Positions 7,279 to 15,738 of a stretch of DNA of 40,840 nt are shown here, in pieces. A program made the translations under genes and the position numbers. Position 1 is the first letter of the stretch. The number at the start of each line of letters is the position of its first letter. Under the pieces are notes generated by a model. The model was not told the origin of the DNA and did no database searches. It saw only the letters and a list, made by a program, of their open reading frames with translations. Origin of the DNA: Erysipelotrichales bacterium (GTDB lineage: Bacteria > Bacillota_I > Bacilli_A > RF39 > UBA660); the NCBI GenBank assembly GCA_022508565.1, contig JAFLUY010000010.1, positions 1 to 40,840 of the forward strand. The letters are read 5' to 3'.

Positions 7279-7752
7279 ATGATTACTAGAATTTTTATTT
7301 TTGTATTATTTTTCTATATTTGTGGAGGACTATTCGGCCCAACAATTTTTGGTACAGAAGTCAATACCTCATATTGTATTATAGAATTAATGTGTATGCC
7401 TTTATATTTTGTAATGTTATCGTTTTTCTTTTGGATGAGTCCTAAAATCAGAAAAGATAGACGAATAAAAAATTATGAAGATAAAGAAAAATTAGAATTA
7501 TTGATAAACCATTCTAATATGATTGCTACGATGAATTTAGTTATTTTGTGGATTACTAGTATGCTTACTTTTATTCCAAATAATAGTTATTTTAGTTTTA
7601 ATTGGGCATTCTCTTGGTTATTTATATATCTAAGTATTAGAATTACTTTACAAGTATATCATCTTATGAAATTCCGTTTTGACATAACTGAAAATATAGA
7701 AGATGGTAGAGATATGATCGAAAAATTCAGGAAAAATAATAAAGATAATTAA
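7279..7752 (+). CDS. small integral membrane protein
   Basis: I do not recognise the family. The 157 residues contain about four hydrophobic spans: roughly 4-20, 33-53, 82-100 and 105-125, separated by a charged Lys/Arg-rich loop at 54-75 (PKIRKDRRIKNYEDKEK) and ending in a charged tail. No cleavable signal peptide is evident. It could be a holin-like or host-membrane-modifying protein, but nothing in the sequence favours one role. Confidence 0.75.
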   Translation: MITRIFIFVLFFYICGGLFGPTIFGTEVNTSYCIIELMCMPLYFVMLSFFFWMSPKIRKDRRIKNYEDKEKLELLINHSNMIATMNLVILWITSMLTFIPNNSYFSFNWAFSWLFIYLSIRITLQVYHLMKFRFDITENIEDGRDMIEKFRKNNKDN

Positions 7753-7785
7753 AATCTAATAATTAATATATCTATCTTTATTTAT

Positions 7786-8055
7786 ATGATAAATATACAA
7801 AAAGAATTTATCTTTGATATAAAAGAAACTTTATATGATGCGTTTATTGGAGGAAGTTATTTTGATATCACTATCCAAACAAAATTATATAAATACACAA
7901 TTGGTAAATTCGAATTTATAAGGACAAAATCTTATTATCCAAAATTTCATAGTTATTATGATGGTGATTTTAATACAAAAAATAAGATAAAAGCTATAAT
8001 AAGTTTACAGAAACAAAAACTAAAAAGTAAATATGAGGATTATATAAATGAATGA
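7786..8055 (+). CDS. hypothetical protein, 89 aa
   Basis: Not recognised. The protein is rich in Tyr, Lys and Ile, with no Cys clusters or membrane spans. It overlaps the next gene by eight bases, so the pair is probably co-translated. A TATCTTTA box lies at 7773-7780, just before its start, but has no TTTG at 19 bases upstream. Confidence 0.7.
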   Translation: MINIQKEFIFDIKETLYDAFIGGSYFDITIQTKLYKYTIGKFEFIRTKSYYPKFHSYYDGDFNTKNKIKAIISLQKQKLKSKYEDYINE

Positions 8056-8563
8056 TTTTAAGAAAGCTGAAAATATCGTTCAGTTAATGAAAGAACTTAG
8101 ATATCTTCCAAATAGTTGGGAAGTTATTTCCGTTGAATTGATGGAAAATGACGATATAAATATTGTTTTTAATTATGATGATTGTGAAGATTATGAAAAT
8201 GTAGTTGTGCCACAAAAAATTTGGGAATTAGATTCTTATGAAGTCTATAAAGCTTGGATAAATCTTTTGATTGAATCTGATCGAGAACAATCTATTACAA
8301 ATTATAGATTTGATGGGAAAACAGAATATGTTCCAATTAAACAAATAAAAGTTAAAGCATTAAAATATACAGGTAAAAATTATAAAGAAGTTGAAGATTT
8401 TTGTGGGAAACATGCATTTATTTCATTGTTATCTGCATATATTTTTATAGATGATTCGTGGAAGCTTTTATGTTATGACGACATTATTGTAAAATATCCA
8501 TTTGATTCTGGATTTAGTGTCATGACAGAAAATCAATTTAAAGAAATGTTTAAATATGAATAA
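8048..8563 (+). CDS. hypothetical phage protein with a 'GDYIVK'-type C-terminal domain
   Basis: Of 171 residues, the C-terminal half (about 95-171: VKALKYTGKNYKEVEDFCG ... DDIIVKYPFDSGFSVMTENQFKEMF) has the order of a small domain common in phage proteins: a start of type 'A-x-x-W/Y-T-G-x-N', a short helix, then 'D-x-I-V-K ... F-x-x-x-F/Y'. The same layout appears more clearly in the gene at 33237-33812. Function unknown. It overlaps the genes on both sides. Confidence 0.7.
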   Translation: MNDFKKAENIVQLMKELRYLPNSWEVISVELMENDDINIVFNYDDCEDYENVVVPQKIWELDSYEVYKAWINLLIESDREQSITNYRFDGKTEYVPIKQIKVKALKYTGKNYKEVEDFCGKHAFISLLSAYIFIDDSWKLLCYDDIIVKYPFDSGFSVMTENQFKEMFKYE

Positions 8564-8711
8564 TGATATCTTAAACTATCTTAACAATATAAAAGATAGA
8601 ATAAACGAAAGCGGAATGTATTCAAATTGTCAAGATGATACAAATTGGTACCGAGCACAATTAGAACTTATTAATGAGATTATAGATTATGTTGATAAAA
8701 ATTTTAAATAA
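8556..8711 (+). CDS. small hypothetical protein, 51 aa
   Basis: An ATG at 8556 opens a 51-codon frame (MNNDILNYLNNIKDRINESG...) that overlaps the previous gene by eight bases and ends exactly at the left edge of a strong terminator. The overlap, the position and the amphipathic helical composition support a real gene. No family recognised. Confidence 0.6.
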   Translation: MNNDILNYLNNIKDRINESGMYSNCQDDTNWYRAQLELINEIIDYVDKNFK

Positions 8712-8739
8712 AAATGGGACACTTATCGTGTCCCATTTT
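8711..8739. terminator. bidirectional terminator
   Basis: AAAATGGGACAC (8711-8722), loop TTATC, GTGTCCCATTTT (8728-8739): a perfect 12-bp stem flanked by A and T tracts. It lies between convergent genes, with the minus-strand stop codon at 8747-8749, so it can serve both. Confidence 0.9.
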
Positions 8740-8746
8740 CTATAAT

Positions 8747-11700
8747 TTAAATTTCTAAAATCTCTTCACTTTCGTCGATTCTATCATACCAATAGATGTC
8801 CCAATCTCTTTTTAATATTTCGATATTTGCTTCAAAAATCATCAAATCAGCATAATCTTCTAATCCTTCTTCTACTTTAGCTTTTCGTTTATCTTTTCTA
8901 ATAGATGCACATTTTAATGCTAATTCTTTTAATGCTTCAGGATCAATCTCATCTACTGGATTGTTTTCGTCTTTTTTCTTTTTACCGAATAAGAAGTCTT
9001 TGATTCTCGAGAATAAACCTTTTTTCTTGTTTTTACCTAAGTAATTTTTTTCGATTCTAAATAGATTTCCTGAGATTGCTTCTACCGCATCTTTTTTGAC
9101 ATTTCCTTCATCATCTAATAAAGCAGTTTTTAAAGATTTATTTTTATCGATAATATCTTTTACCTCTTGATTATTCTTTATAATCTTTTCATATTCTTCA
9201 ATCGCTTTATCATGTTTTTCTTTATTCTTTTCAGAATCAGTCTTTTCTACTGTTCTTTGTTTAGTATTATATTCTCCTCCGAGATAATTTGATAATGTTT
9301 TAGGATTATTGAATATGTCTGTCAATTCTTTATTTGTAAAATCTCCAAAATCTAAACGAGGTTTATCTTTCCAAACTGATTCTTCATTTTCTATATAAGT
9401 TTTTCCATCTTTAATACAAGGAACATCAGGATTCATATCATAACATGCTTTTAATGATTCTTCAATGAGATCTGTAAACATATTTATAATATCTTCTAAA
9501 TTCATTCCTTTATCTGTAGGTAAGAATTCAAGATGACTAAATAATCCTTTAGCATAATAAGGATTGGTTCTAGGACCTTTTGATTTAGATCTAGGAGCTA
9601 AATCTATTCCGGCCATCATTATTGGATTATATAAGAATACTGGAGTAAGTCCTTTATCATTTATTTCTTTTTCTTTTTTCGCTTCTTCAACTTTTTTATC
9701 ATCTCCAGAATCTGCTTTCGTATAAAATACTAAAACTTTATATTCGGCTGATCCTTCTTTCATTTTTTCAATCTGTTTAGTTAACTTTTTAATTTTCTTT
9801 TTATCGGATCTAGATAAATCTTTTTGTGCTTCTAATTCATCTTTATATTTTACAATAGCTTCATAGTTTTCTTTAGAAATTTTTGACATATTTGTAAAGC
9901 CTTTAGAATTAGTAGATCCATATTTAGAAGAAGCTTCGGAAAAACTCATTTCTTTAATTCCGTCCGCTGGGATTTCATAAATCTTATTTGTTTTGGTTCT
10001 TCCTGAACCTAATCTCATTTTGAAACCTCCTGATTTCATCTTTTTAGATGCTATAGGGAATAATCCGGCGAATGCAGAAAATGAATTTTTAAAAGTTTCT
10101 ACAGGAATTTTAGAAACTAATTTAATAGGATTTAATTGTGATGGATCTATTACTTTACTCATTACATGACAAAATCCTTTACCCATATGATGGTTTTTAG
10201 CAATTGTTGCAACCGCATTCATCGCTTTATCAGTAAATTCTTTAGTAGCATCACCTTTAACAATTACTTGAAATACTGTACCAGCTTGATGTTTTGTAGC
10301 ATTCATCAAAGCAGTATTTGATATTTGTGAAATATCTATGTCAGAAGGATTTAATTTTAATTGTTTAGCGATTAATTCAATATATTCTTTTCGGCCAATT
10401 TTTCCTAAAGTTGCTCCGTCAACAGCAAATGTAGTTACTCCTGGAGTTTCTACATTGACATCTTTAATCGCATTTATCATCTGTCCAGAGCTTTTACATT
10501 TAGTATCAATAATTTTATTTTTAATCTCTTGAGCATATTCGTCCCCTGCAAGAGATTTCATTTTTTCAACATTATTAGTTTCTCCAGATTTAAATTCTCC
10601 GTGATTAGAATTTTTATCAAAGTTTTCTTTACCTTGATCAGATGCCTCTTTAGATTTTGATGTTACTTCTGTAATCTTTTCAAATGTTTGATTTTGGGCT
10701 TTTACTAAGGCTTCATATCCTCCGGCATTTTTACCACTCATCGCTTTATACCAATTATTTAAGATTTCTGTTACTTTTTGCACCATATCAGAAGGTAATA
10801 CTTGATCAGCGGCTCCTTTAAATATTTTCAATCCAATTTCATATCCGTCTTTAATCGCTTTACCTCCAGCAAAAGCCGCAAATCCTATAGACATGAAGAA
10901 CATCGCCCAACGAAGAACTTTCATCCATTTAGGAGAATTCTTATATTCTTCAGACTTATATGTTTTTCGCATATCTTGTACTTGTTTATAAATAACAGCA
11001 CTTGACCAAATAACTTTACAAAGAACTTCGGCTACTGCTCCAGCGAGAGGACCTCCAATAAGAGTTATGACTGCAGGTAATACTACAGTGACAGCATAAT
11101 AAGCTATCATCTGAAGCAATATCTTCAATCCTGCTTTACCAAGCATCGAAAGTTTGCCTTTAATTTTTGATTTCTTTGAAGTTTTTGCTGATGATGCATC
11201 ATCATATTCATTCTCGCGAACGAACGTTTCATATTCATTCTCACGAACGAAAGTTCCATATTCATTCTCGCGAATGTATCCTAATGACGTATTTAATTCT
11301 AAAGATAAAGTTTCATATATATTCTCTTTAGAGACTTTTTCGTCTTTTAATGCTCCTTTAATTTTCTCATGTAAGAAATCATAAGACTCTTTTTCATCTC
11401 CTCCTAATTGATTGATAAGTTTTTGTACAGAACTACCGAAAGATGTCATCATCTCTCCGATTTTATCAACTAACTCTTTCGCTGATTTAATTGTATTATT
11501 AATAATTTTTTGAATAAAATCTTTAACTATTTTAATTTTATCTGAAACTTCTTTTAATCCTTGAGAAATTTTATCTTTAGCGTCTTTTGCTTTTTTAGCA
11601 ATTGTATTTATTAAATCTTTAGCACTTTCATTTATGACAATATTGTTTTCTAATGCATATTCTAAGCAAATACTATTTAAATACTCATTACAAATAGCAA

Positions 11701-11968
11701 TTAATATATTTCTAGCGGTAAATTGTTCATCTACATCAAATAAAACATTTTGATCAGATTCATTAATATAATTAGAACTAGAAATTCGATGAGTATATAC
11801 ATCTATTTTATGTAATACACTATCGAGATATTTTCCGTCATTTTTTATAAGTTCAAAATAATTTTCGGAAATTTCATTATTAATATTTGCGGATAATGAA
11901 GTATACCAATTATTTGAAGATATATTTCTTATTTTTGTATTGTTAATATACTGTATTAAGTTTTCCAT
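8747..11968 (-). CDS. giant (1073 aa) probable virion protein with tag-like N-terminus and 9-residue tandem repeats
   Basis: No family recognised. The N-terminus MENLIQYINN is a divergent version of the shared tag. Residues 115-185 are amphipathic helix (Lys/Ala/Ile-rich). Residues 231-255 hold three copies of a 9-residue repeat, [VI]RENEYxTF. A hydrophobic block at about 282-325 (LLQMIAYYAVTVVLPAVITL and on) and another near 352-370 could be two to three membrane spans. The remainder is charged with long Lys/Glu-rich linkers. Size, membrane-active segments and tag suggest a capsid-internal or injected protein, perhaps one that enters the host membrane during DNA entry. That is inference. It forms its own minus-strand transcription unit. 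Confidence 0.8.
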   Translation of the reverse strand: MENLIQYINNTKIRNISSNNWYTSLSANINNEISENYFELIKNDGKYLDSVLHKIDVYTHRISSSNYINESDQNVLFDVDEQFTARNILIAICNEYLNSICLEYALENNIVINESAKDLINTIAKKAKDAKDKISQGLKEVSDKIKIVKDFIQKIINNTIKSAKELVDKIGEMMTSFGSSVQKLINQLGGDEKESYDFLHEKIKGALKDEKVSKENIYETLSLELNTSLGYIRENEYGTFVRENEYETFVRENEYDDASSAKTSKKSKIKGKLSMLGKAGLKILLQMIAYYAVTVVLPAVITLIGGPLAGAVAEVLCKVIWSSAVIYKQVQDMRKTYKSEEYKNSPKWMKVLRWAMFFMSIGFAAFAGGKAIKDGYEIGLKIFKGAADQVLPSDMVQKVTEILNNWYKAMSGKNAGGYEALVKAQNQTFEKITEVTSKSKEASDQGKENFDKNSNHGEFKSGETNNVEKMKSLAGDEYAQEIKNKIIDTKCKSSGQMINAIKDVNVETPGVTTFAVDGATLGKIGRKEYIELIAKQLKLNPSDIDISQISNTALMNATKHQAGTVFQVIVKGDATKEFTDKAMNAVATIAKNHHMGKGFCHVMSKVIDPSQLNPIKLVSKIPVETFKNSFSAFAGLFPIASKKMKSGGFKMRLGSGRTKTNKIYEIPADGIKEMSFSEASSKYGSTNSKGFTNMSKISKENYEAIVKYKDELEAQKDLSRSDKKKIKKLTKQIEKMKEGSAEYKVLVFYTKADSGDDKKVEEAKKEKEINDKGLTPVFLYNPIMMAGIDLAPRSKSKGPRTNPYYAKGLFSHLEFLPTDKGMNLEDIINMFTDLIEESLKACYDMNPDVPCIKDGKTYIENEESVWKDKPRLDFGDFTNKELTDIFNNPKTLSNYLGGEYNTKQRTVEKTDSEKNKEKHDKAIEEYEKIIKNNQEVKDIIDKNKSLKTALLDDEGNVKKDAVEAISGNLFRIEKNYLGKNKKKGLFSRIKDFLFGKKKKDENNPVDEIDPEALKELALKCASIRKDKRKAKVEEGLEDYADLMIFEANIEILKRDWDIYWYDRIDESEEILEI
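11203..11283 (-). repeat. 27-bp tandem repeat, three copies
   Basis: Units at 11203-11229, 11230-11256 and 11257-11283 each begin CATATTCATTCTC on the plus strand. They are nearly identical for about 22 bases and encode the peptide RENEY(x)TFV three times in the 1073-aa protein. The third copy diverges after about 18 bases. Confidence 0.9.
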
Positions 11969-12052
11969 TTAGATAAAATAAGTTTTTAATTTATAGTTAA
12001 AAATACTTTTTTATTTTTCTATTTTATTAAAAGAAAATAACAATTTATAAAT

Positions 12053-13138
12053 ATGAATAAAGTAGGAACAAGAGCTTTTGGAGTCAAACTTCCAATTATT
12101 AAACAAGGAGACAATCTTATCGATATTATTGTTAAAAATCTTAGAAAAGATACCGATAATTGTGAATATCAGTTAGAAGAAAATGATATTTTTGGATTGA
12201 CCGAATCTATCGTCGCCAGAGCTTATGGACAATATGTTACGGTGGATGATGTCACAAATTGGCTAATCAAACATTTTGATATGAATATGGGATCAGTTAT
12301 CGTTTTTAATCCTATATTTTCGCGTAATAGATTTTCAATCATTCTTAGGGCTATTGCGAGAGCATTCCATAATATTATATTTGTTATGGATGATATAGAT
12401 GAAGTTGGTAATCATATTAAGCATGATATAACAAAAGTAAATTATATTGATCTTTATAAAAATATTTGTGAAGAAGAATCTTGCGGATTTGGACATCTAA
12501 ATTTTGCGCAGTTCGAAGAGTTGTCACATAATCTTAGAAATACTCCTATTGTTGATTGTACGCTTCATGGAGAATTGTATAATTATCCTATGTGCATAAC
12601 TGCTTTTCCTCATATAGTGTCATTAAAAGACATTTGCAACAATTCCTCAGAATGGGGGCTTCTTGGTTCAAATAAAATGGGAGAAGAACTTCTCAAACTA
12701 TATCCAGATAGTCGTTATCAAGAATTTGTAGATGAACTTAGAAATAAAATTTGTGAAGAATTCGAATTGAACAATGTTGACGTAATGATTTACGGAGATG
12801 GGTGCTTTAAAGATGCTGATTCTGGCATTTGGGAATTCGCTGATCCGGTAGTTTCTCCTGCTTATACAAAAGGCCTAGAAGGAGGTCCTGCAGAACTTAA
12901 GCTTAAATATCTCGCTGATGATGAATTTAAGAATCTATCTGGAGATAAATTAGAAGAAGCAATTAAGAATAGAATATCTAATAAGAATGTTGAACAAGGA
13001 GAAATGGAAACTCAAGGAACAACTCCGAGAAAATATGTGAATCTTCTTGGATCACTTATGGATCTTGTTTCCGGATCAGGCGATAAAGGAACTCCGATGG
13101 TCATTGTTCAGAACTATTTCAACAACTACAGTTCGTAG
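12053..13138 (+). CDS. coenzyme F420-0:L-glutamate ligase-like protein
   Basis: The N-terminal 210 residues match the CofE/FbiB-N fold: GTRAFGVKLPIIKQGDNLIDIIVKNL, then LEENDIFGLTESIVARAYGQY, the hallmark of the F420_ligase family (PF01996). The C-terminal part, YGDGCFKDADSGIWEFADPVVSPAYTKGLEGGPAELKLKYLAD, resembles the long form found in Firmicutes and related bacteria that do not make F420, so the true reaction may be another gamma-glutamylation or amide ligation. Length is 361. The gene is monocistronic, followed by a series of hairpins, and its codons are less AT-biased than its neighbours'. I know of no usual role for this family in phages. Confidence 0.8.
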   Translation: MNKVGTRAFGVKLPIIKQGDNLIDIIVKNLRKDTDNCEYQLEENDIFGLTESIVARAYGQYVTVDDVTNWLIKHFDMNMGSVIVFNPIFSRNRFSIILRAIARAFHNIIFVMDDIDEVGNHIKHDITKVNYIDLYKNICEEESCGFGHLNFAQFEELSHNLRNTPIVDCTLHGELYNYPMCITAFPHIVSLKDICNNSSEWGLLGSNKMGEELLKLYPDSRYQEFVDELRNKICEEFELNNVDVMIYGDGCFKDADSGIWEFADPVVSPAYTKGLEGGPAELKLKYLADDEFKNLSGDKLEEAIKNRISNKNVEQGEMETQGTTPRKYVNLLGSLMDLVSGSGDKGTPMVIVQNYFNNYSS

Positions 13139-13255
13139 TTGTTGAAAACTTTTGTGCTTCGCACAACATATTTCGATGATTATATTTTATAGTTATCAAA
13201 AACTTTTGCATTTCATGCAACATATTTCACCAAATTATTCGGAATAATTTGTGAA
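13117..13255 (+). repeat. array of hairpins with a direct repeat after the ligase-like gene
   Basis: The gene's stop codon lies inside a 13-bp hairpin (13117-13129/13135-13147, loop AGTTC). Then come two imperfect direct repeats, AAAACTTTTG-hairpin-CAACATATTTC: TTGTGC-TTC-GCACAA at about 13152-13166, and TTGCAT-TTC-ATGCAA at about 13206-13220. A last stem, TTTCAC-C-AAATTATT with AATAATTTGTGAAA, ends near 13255. The arrangement looks like a duplicated 3'-UTR element that stabilises or terminates the messenger. Confidence 0.7.
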
Positions 13256-13295
13256 AACTCTACATAATTTATAAAAATCTATTTTTAATCATAAG

Positions 13296-13324
13296 AGCAC
13301 GTCGAAAATAAGATGTGCTTTTTT
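13296..13324 (+). terminator. Rho-independent terminator before the endolysin gene
   Basis: AGCACGTC (13296-13303), loop GAAAATAA, GATGTGCT (13312-13319, one G-U pair), followed by TTTTT. An 8-bp stem with a U tract. Confidence 0.75.
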
Positions 13325-13361
13325 AGTATTTAAAGAGATAAAAATATATTATGAAATAATT

Positions 13362-14291
13362 ATGACAACGATTAGAAATGGCAGCAAAGGAAATGATGTT
13401 AAACTTTGTCAGCAATTGTTAAATAAATTTGGTAATTATGGTTTAGTTGAAGATGGAATTTTTGGAGCAAAAACCGAAAGCGCTGTAAAAGATTTTCAAA
13501 AGAAGAATGTACTTTCAGTAGATGGCATAGTTGGTCCAAAAACTTGGGAGGCTTTACAAAAAAATGATAATAACGGTAATTGCAATTGTACTTGCGATTG
13601 TTGTGAACGTCCAAATATTACTACTCCAGAATTGATTATCAAAAATTCCTATTTAGATGCAGGCCAATATGTAAATACCAAATCTACTAAAGATTTTATT
13701 GTATTACACCATACCGCTGGTTGGAATAACCCTTATAATACTATTAGTAGTTGGAATAGAGATTCACAAGGTAGAGTAGCTACCGAATTTGTTATTGGAG
13801 GAATCAAATGTACAGATGGTGATGTGACATATGATGGAGAAGTAGTAAGAGCTTTTCCAGAAGGATATTGGGGTTATCATATTGGATCGCCTACAGGAGT
13901 ATCTGGATTAGATAAACGAAGCGTCGGAATCGAAACTTGTTGCTTTGGACATATTAAAGATGGCAAAACTTATACAGGAGCAGCTTGTCTTCCAGATCAA
14001 ATTTGTACTTTAAATAAGAAATTTAGAGGATATCAACAATTCAATCAATATTCTGATAAACAATTAGAATCACTTAGAGCATTATTAATTTATATTGCAA
14101 ATAGAGATAATATTGATTTACATACAGGATTATATCAATGGATTAAAAAACAAGGAGCTGATGCATTCGAATTCCAAGCAGATGCTTATAATGGTAAAGT
14201 TAAAGGAATTGTTACTCACGCGAATATTCGTAAAGATAAAGAAGATATGTTCCCACAACCCGAACTTATAGATATGATTCTTACTCTCTAA
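13362..14291 (+). CDS. N-acetylmuramoyl-L-alanine amidase endolysin with peptidoglycan-binding domain
   Basis: Residues 1-67 form a PG_binding_1 domain (GSKGNDVKLCQQLLNKFG ... DGIFGAKTESAVKDFQKKN ... VDGIVGPKTWEAL). Residues 105-309 form an Amidase_2 (T7-lysozyme-like) domain: zinc ligand candidates are H116 in VLHHTAG, H173 in YHIG and the late His in VTHANIRKDKEDMFP. The enzyme cuts the amide bond between MurNAc and the stem peptide at lysis. There is no signal peptide, so it needs a holin. The linker at 73-82 is odd: five Cys in NCNCTCDCCE. It is a single-gene unit between terminators. Confidence 0.92.
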   Translation: MTTIRNGSKGNDVKLCQQLLNKFGNYGLVEDGIFGAKTESAVKDFQKKNVLSVDGIVGPKTWEALQKNDNNGNCNCTCDCCERPNITTPELIIKNSYLDAGQYVNTKSTKDFIVLHHTAGWNNPYNTISSWNRDSQGRVATEFVIGGIKCTDGDVTYDGEVVRAFPEGYWGYHIGSPTGVSGLDKRSVGIETCCFGHIKDGKTYTGAACLPDQICTLNKKFRGYQQFNQYSDKQLESLRALLIYIANRDNIDLHTGLYQWIKKQGADAFEFQADAYNGKVKGIVTHANIRKDKEDMFPQPELIDMILTL

Positions 14292-14316
14292 ATTTATATA
14301 TTATATAGCTATTAGT

Positions 14317-14353
14317 GAAACTCTTGAAATTTTTTCAAGAGTTTCTATCTTTT
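14317..14353 (+). promoter_or_regulatory. terminator hairpin fused to a promoter
   Basis: GAAACTCTTGAAA (14317-14329) and TTTCAAGAGTTTC (14333-14345) form a 13-bp stem. The left arm contains CTTG (14323-14326); exactly 19 bases later, right after the stem, comes TATCTTTT (14346-14353). The element would stop the endolysin transcript and start that of 14381. Confidence 0.65.
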
Positions 14354-14380
14354 ATATATTAATGTAAAAAATAAAAAGTA

Positions 14381-15001
14381 ATGAAAACAGACCAAGGAAA
14401 AATTATTGATAGAGATTCTATAATGACTGAAGCTATTTGGAGATGTTTAGAAGAGATGTATCGGATCTCTCAGCCTTCTTGTTCTTTTATTGAAGAAGAT
14501 AAAAAAGCAAAAGAAAAAATAGCCAAAGGAGAAGAAATTAATGATAATATTATTAATGAGCATTATATTTCTAGTTATGAATATGAAACTATCATAAATA
14601 AATATCTAGATTCATATAGGTTAGAAGCTCAATTTAAAGATGATTGTGATTTAATTAAGAATTACCTAGAAAAAGGTGGAATGAAAAGAATTTATAAATC
14701 TGATGAATTCGGACATTCTCATAAAGATTATGAAAAATTAGATCCGATTGCAAATATTATAGGAGAAGATAATGCTAAAAAAGTATTTAAATATATTGAA
14801 GAAGCAAAAGATTTTTATCGATTCGATGTGGACGAATCTCAATTTAAATTTGCAATGATGCAATATGCTCCTAGTTGCAATAAAGAAGCTGTTAAAAAAA
14901 TATGGGAAGATAAAGGCATTTCTATTGATATTAGAGATAGAGATGATGAAGAATCATTTGATCTTATATATTATGGAGAATATATTCCCGAATCTGAATA
15001 A
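14381..15001 (+). CDS. hypothetical protein, 206 aa
   Basis: Not recognised. It is acidic and helical (MKTDQGKIIDRDSIMTEAIWRCLEEMYR at the start), with no membrane span or Cys cluster. MKTDQGKII is not the shared tag. It is the first gene after a terminator-promoter element and is followed after two bases by a membrane protein and then dCMP deaminase, so it probably heads that operon. Confidence 0.75.
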   Translation: MKTDQGKIIDRDSIMTEAIWRCLEEMYRISQPSCSFIEEDKKAKEKIAKGEEINDNIINEHYISSYEYETIINKYLDSYRLEAQFKDDCDLIKNYLEKGGMKRIYKSDEFGHSHKDYEKLDPIANIIGEDNAKKVFKYIEEAKDFYRFDVDESQFKFAMMQYAPSCNKEAVKKIWEDKGISIDIRDRDDEESFDLIYYGEYIPESE

Positions 15002-15003
15002 AT

Positions 15004-15252
15004 ATGAATAAGATATCTTCTTTAGGAGCATATATATCATTAATATCATTTGTTCTATTGATATTATATATATGTTATTTAAACCTTTCTACCAAATCTA
15101 ATAATATATTAATAGATTCTTCTATTGAATCTTATATAATTTGGATTGTATCTGGAATTGTTATTTTTGGAATGGCTCTCGGGTTTATCGGGCTAATGAT
15201 TGAAGACGACTCTAATAAGAATAATAAAAAAGATGACAAAAGAAAGAATTGA
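15004..15252 (+). CDS. small two-span membrane protein
   Basis: The 82 residues have two hydrophobic spans (about 8-27 and 43-65) and a highly charged, Lys/Asp/Asn-rich tail (DDSNKNNKKDDKRKN). It overlaps the dCMP deaminase start by 20 bases. Topology is holin-like, but the endolysin is in another transcription unit, so the role stays open. Confidence 0.7.
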   Translation: MNKISSLGAYISLISFVLLILYICYLNLSTKSNNILIDSSIESYIIWIVSGIVIFGMALGFIGLMIEDDSNKNNKKDDKRKN

Positions 15253-15667
15253 AGAATATGATAAGGCTTATATGAATATGGCCGAAACTTTTTCGAGATT
15301 ATCCCAAGCAAAACGTGCACAAGTCGGATGTTTAATTGTATCGAAAAATGGTCAAATATTAAGTCAAGGATATAATGGAATGCCTCATGGAATGGAAAAT
15401 GAATGTGAATATATCGGAGAAGATGGAATAGAATATACAAAACCTGAATTGATGCACGCAGAGACTAACGCTATATTGAAATGCGCAAAAGATGGAGTAT
15501 CTACAAATGGAGCCAAAATATATATTACATTATCACCTTGTTTAGAATGTGCTAAAGTAATAATTCAAGCAGGCATTTCTGAAGTCTATTATAGAGAATT
15601 ATATAGAAAGACTGAAGGATTAGATTTATTGAAAAAATGTGGGATAAAAGTTTTTCATATTGAATAA
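15233..15667 (+). CDS. deoxycytidylate (dCMP) deaminase
   Basis: The 144-residue protein has the zinc-dependent deaminase signature: H75-A-E77 in LMHAETNAI, and P102-C-x-x-C106 in SPCLECAKVI. The early QVGCLIVSKNGQILSQGYNGMPHG stretch is typical of T4-like dCMP deaminases. It converts dCMP to dUMP for thymidylate synthesis. A longer reading with start at 15200 exists, but the ATG at 15233 begins the conserved MTKERIEEYDKAYM and is preferred. It overlaps the upstream membrane gene by 20 bases. Confidence 0.93.
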   Translation: MTKERIEEYDKAYMNMAETFSRLSQAKRAQVGCLIVSKNGQILSQGYNGMPHGMENECEYIGEDGIEYTKPELMHAETNAILKCAKDGVSTNGAKIYITLSPCLECAKVIIQAGISEVYYRELYRKTEGLDLLKKCGIKVFHIE

Positions 15668-15680
15668 AATTATTTTTAAT

Positions 15681-15717
15681 GAAACCTTTGAAAAATTTTC
15701 AAAGGTTTCTATGTTTA
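15681..15717 (+). promoter_or_regulatory. terminator hairpin fused to a promoter
   Basis: GAAACCTTTGAAAA (15681-15694) pairs with TTTTCAAAGGTTTC (15696-15709). TTTG (15687-15690) in the left arm is followed by 19 bases and TATGTTTA (15710-15717). The element lies between dCMP deaminase and the VWA gene and has the same layout as 14317-14353. Confidence 0.7.
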
Positions 15718-15738
15718 TATTGAATTTAAAAAATAAAT

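Noticed and set aside
13117-13255. CRISPR array
   Set aside because: Only two imperfect repeat copies with hairpins, unequal spacing and no spacer-like uniform units. No CRISPR array was seen anywhere.
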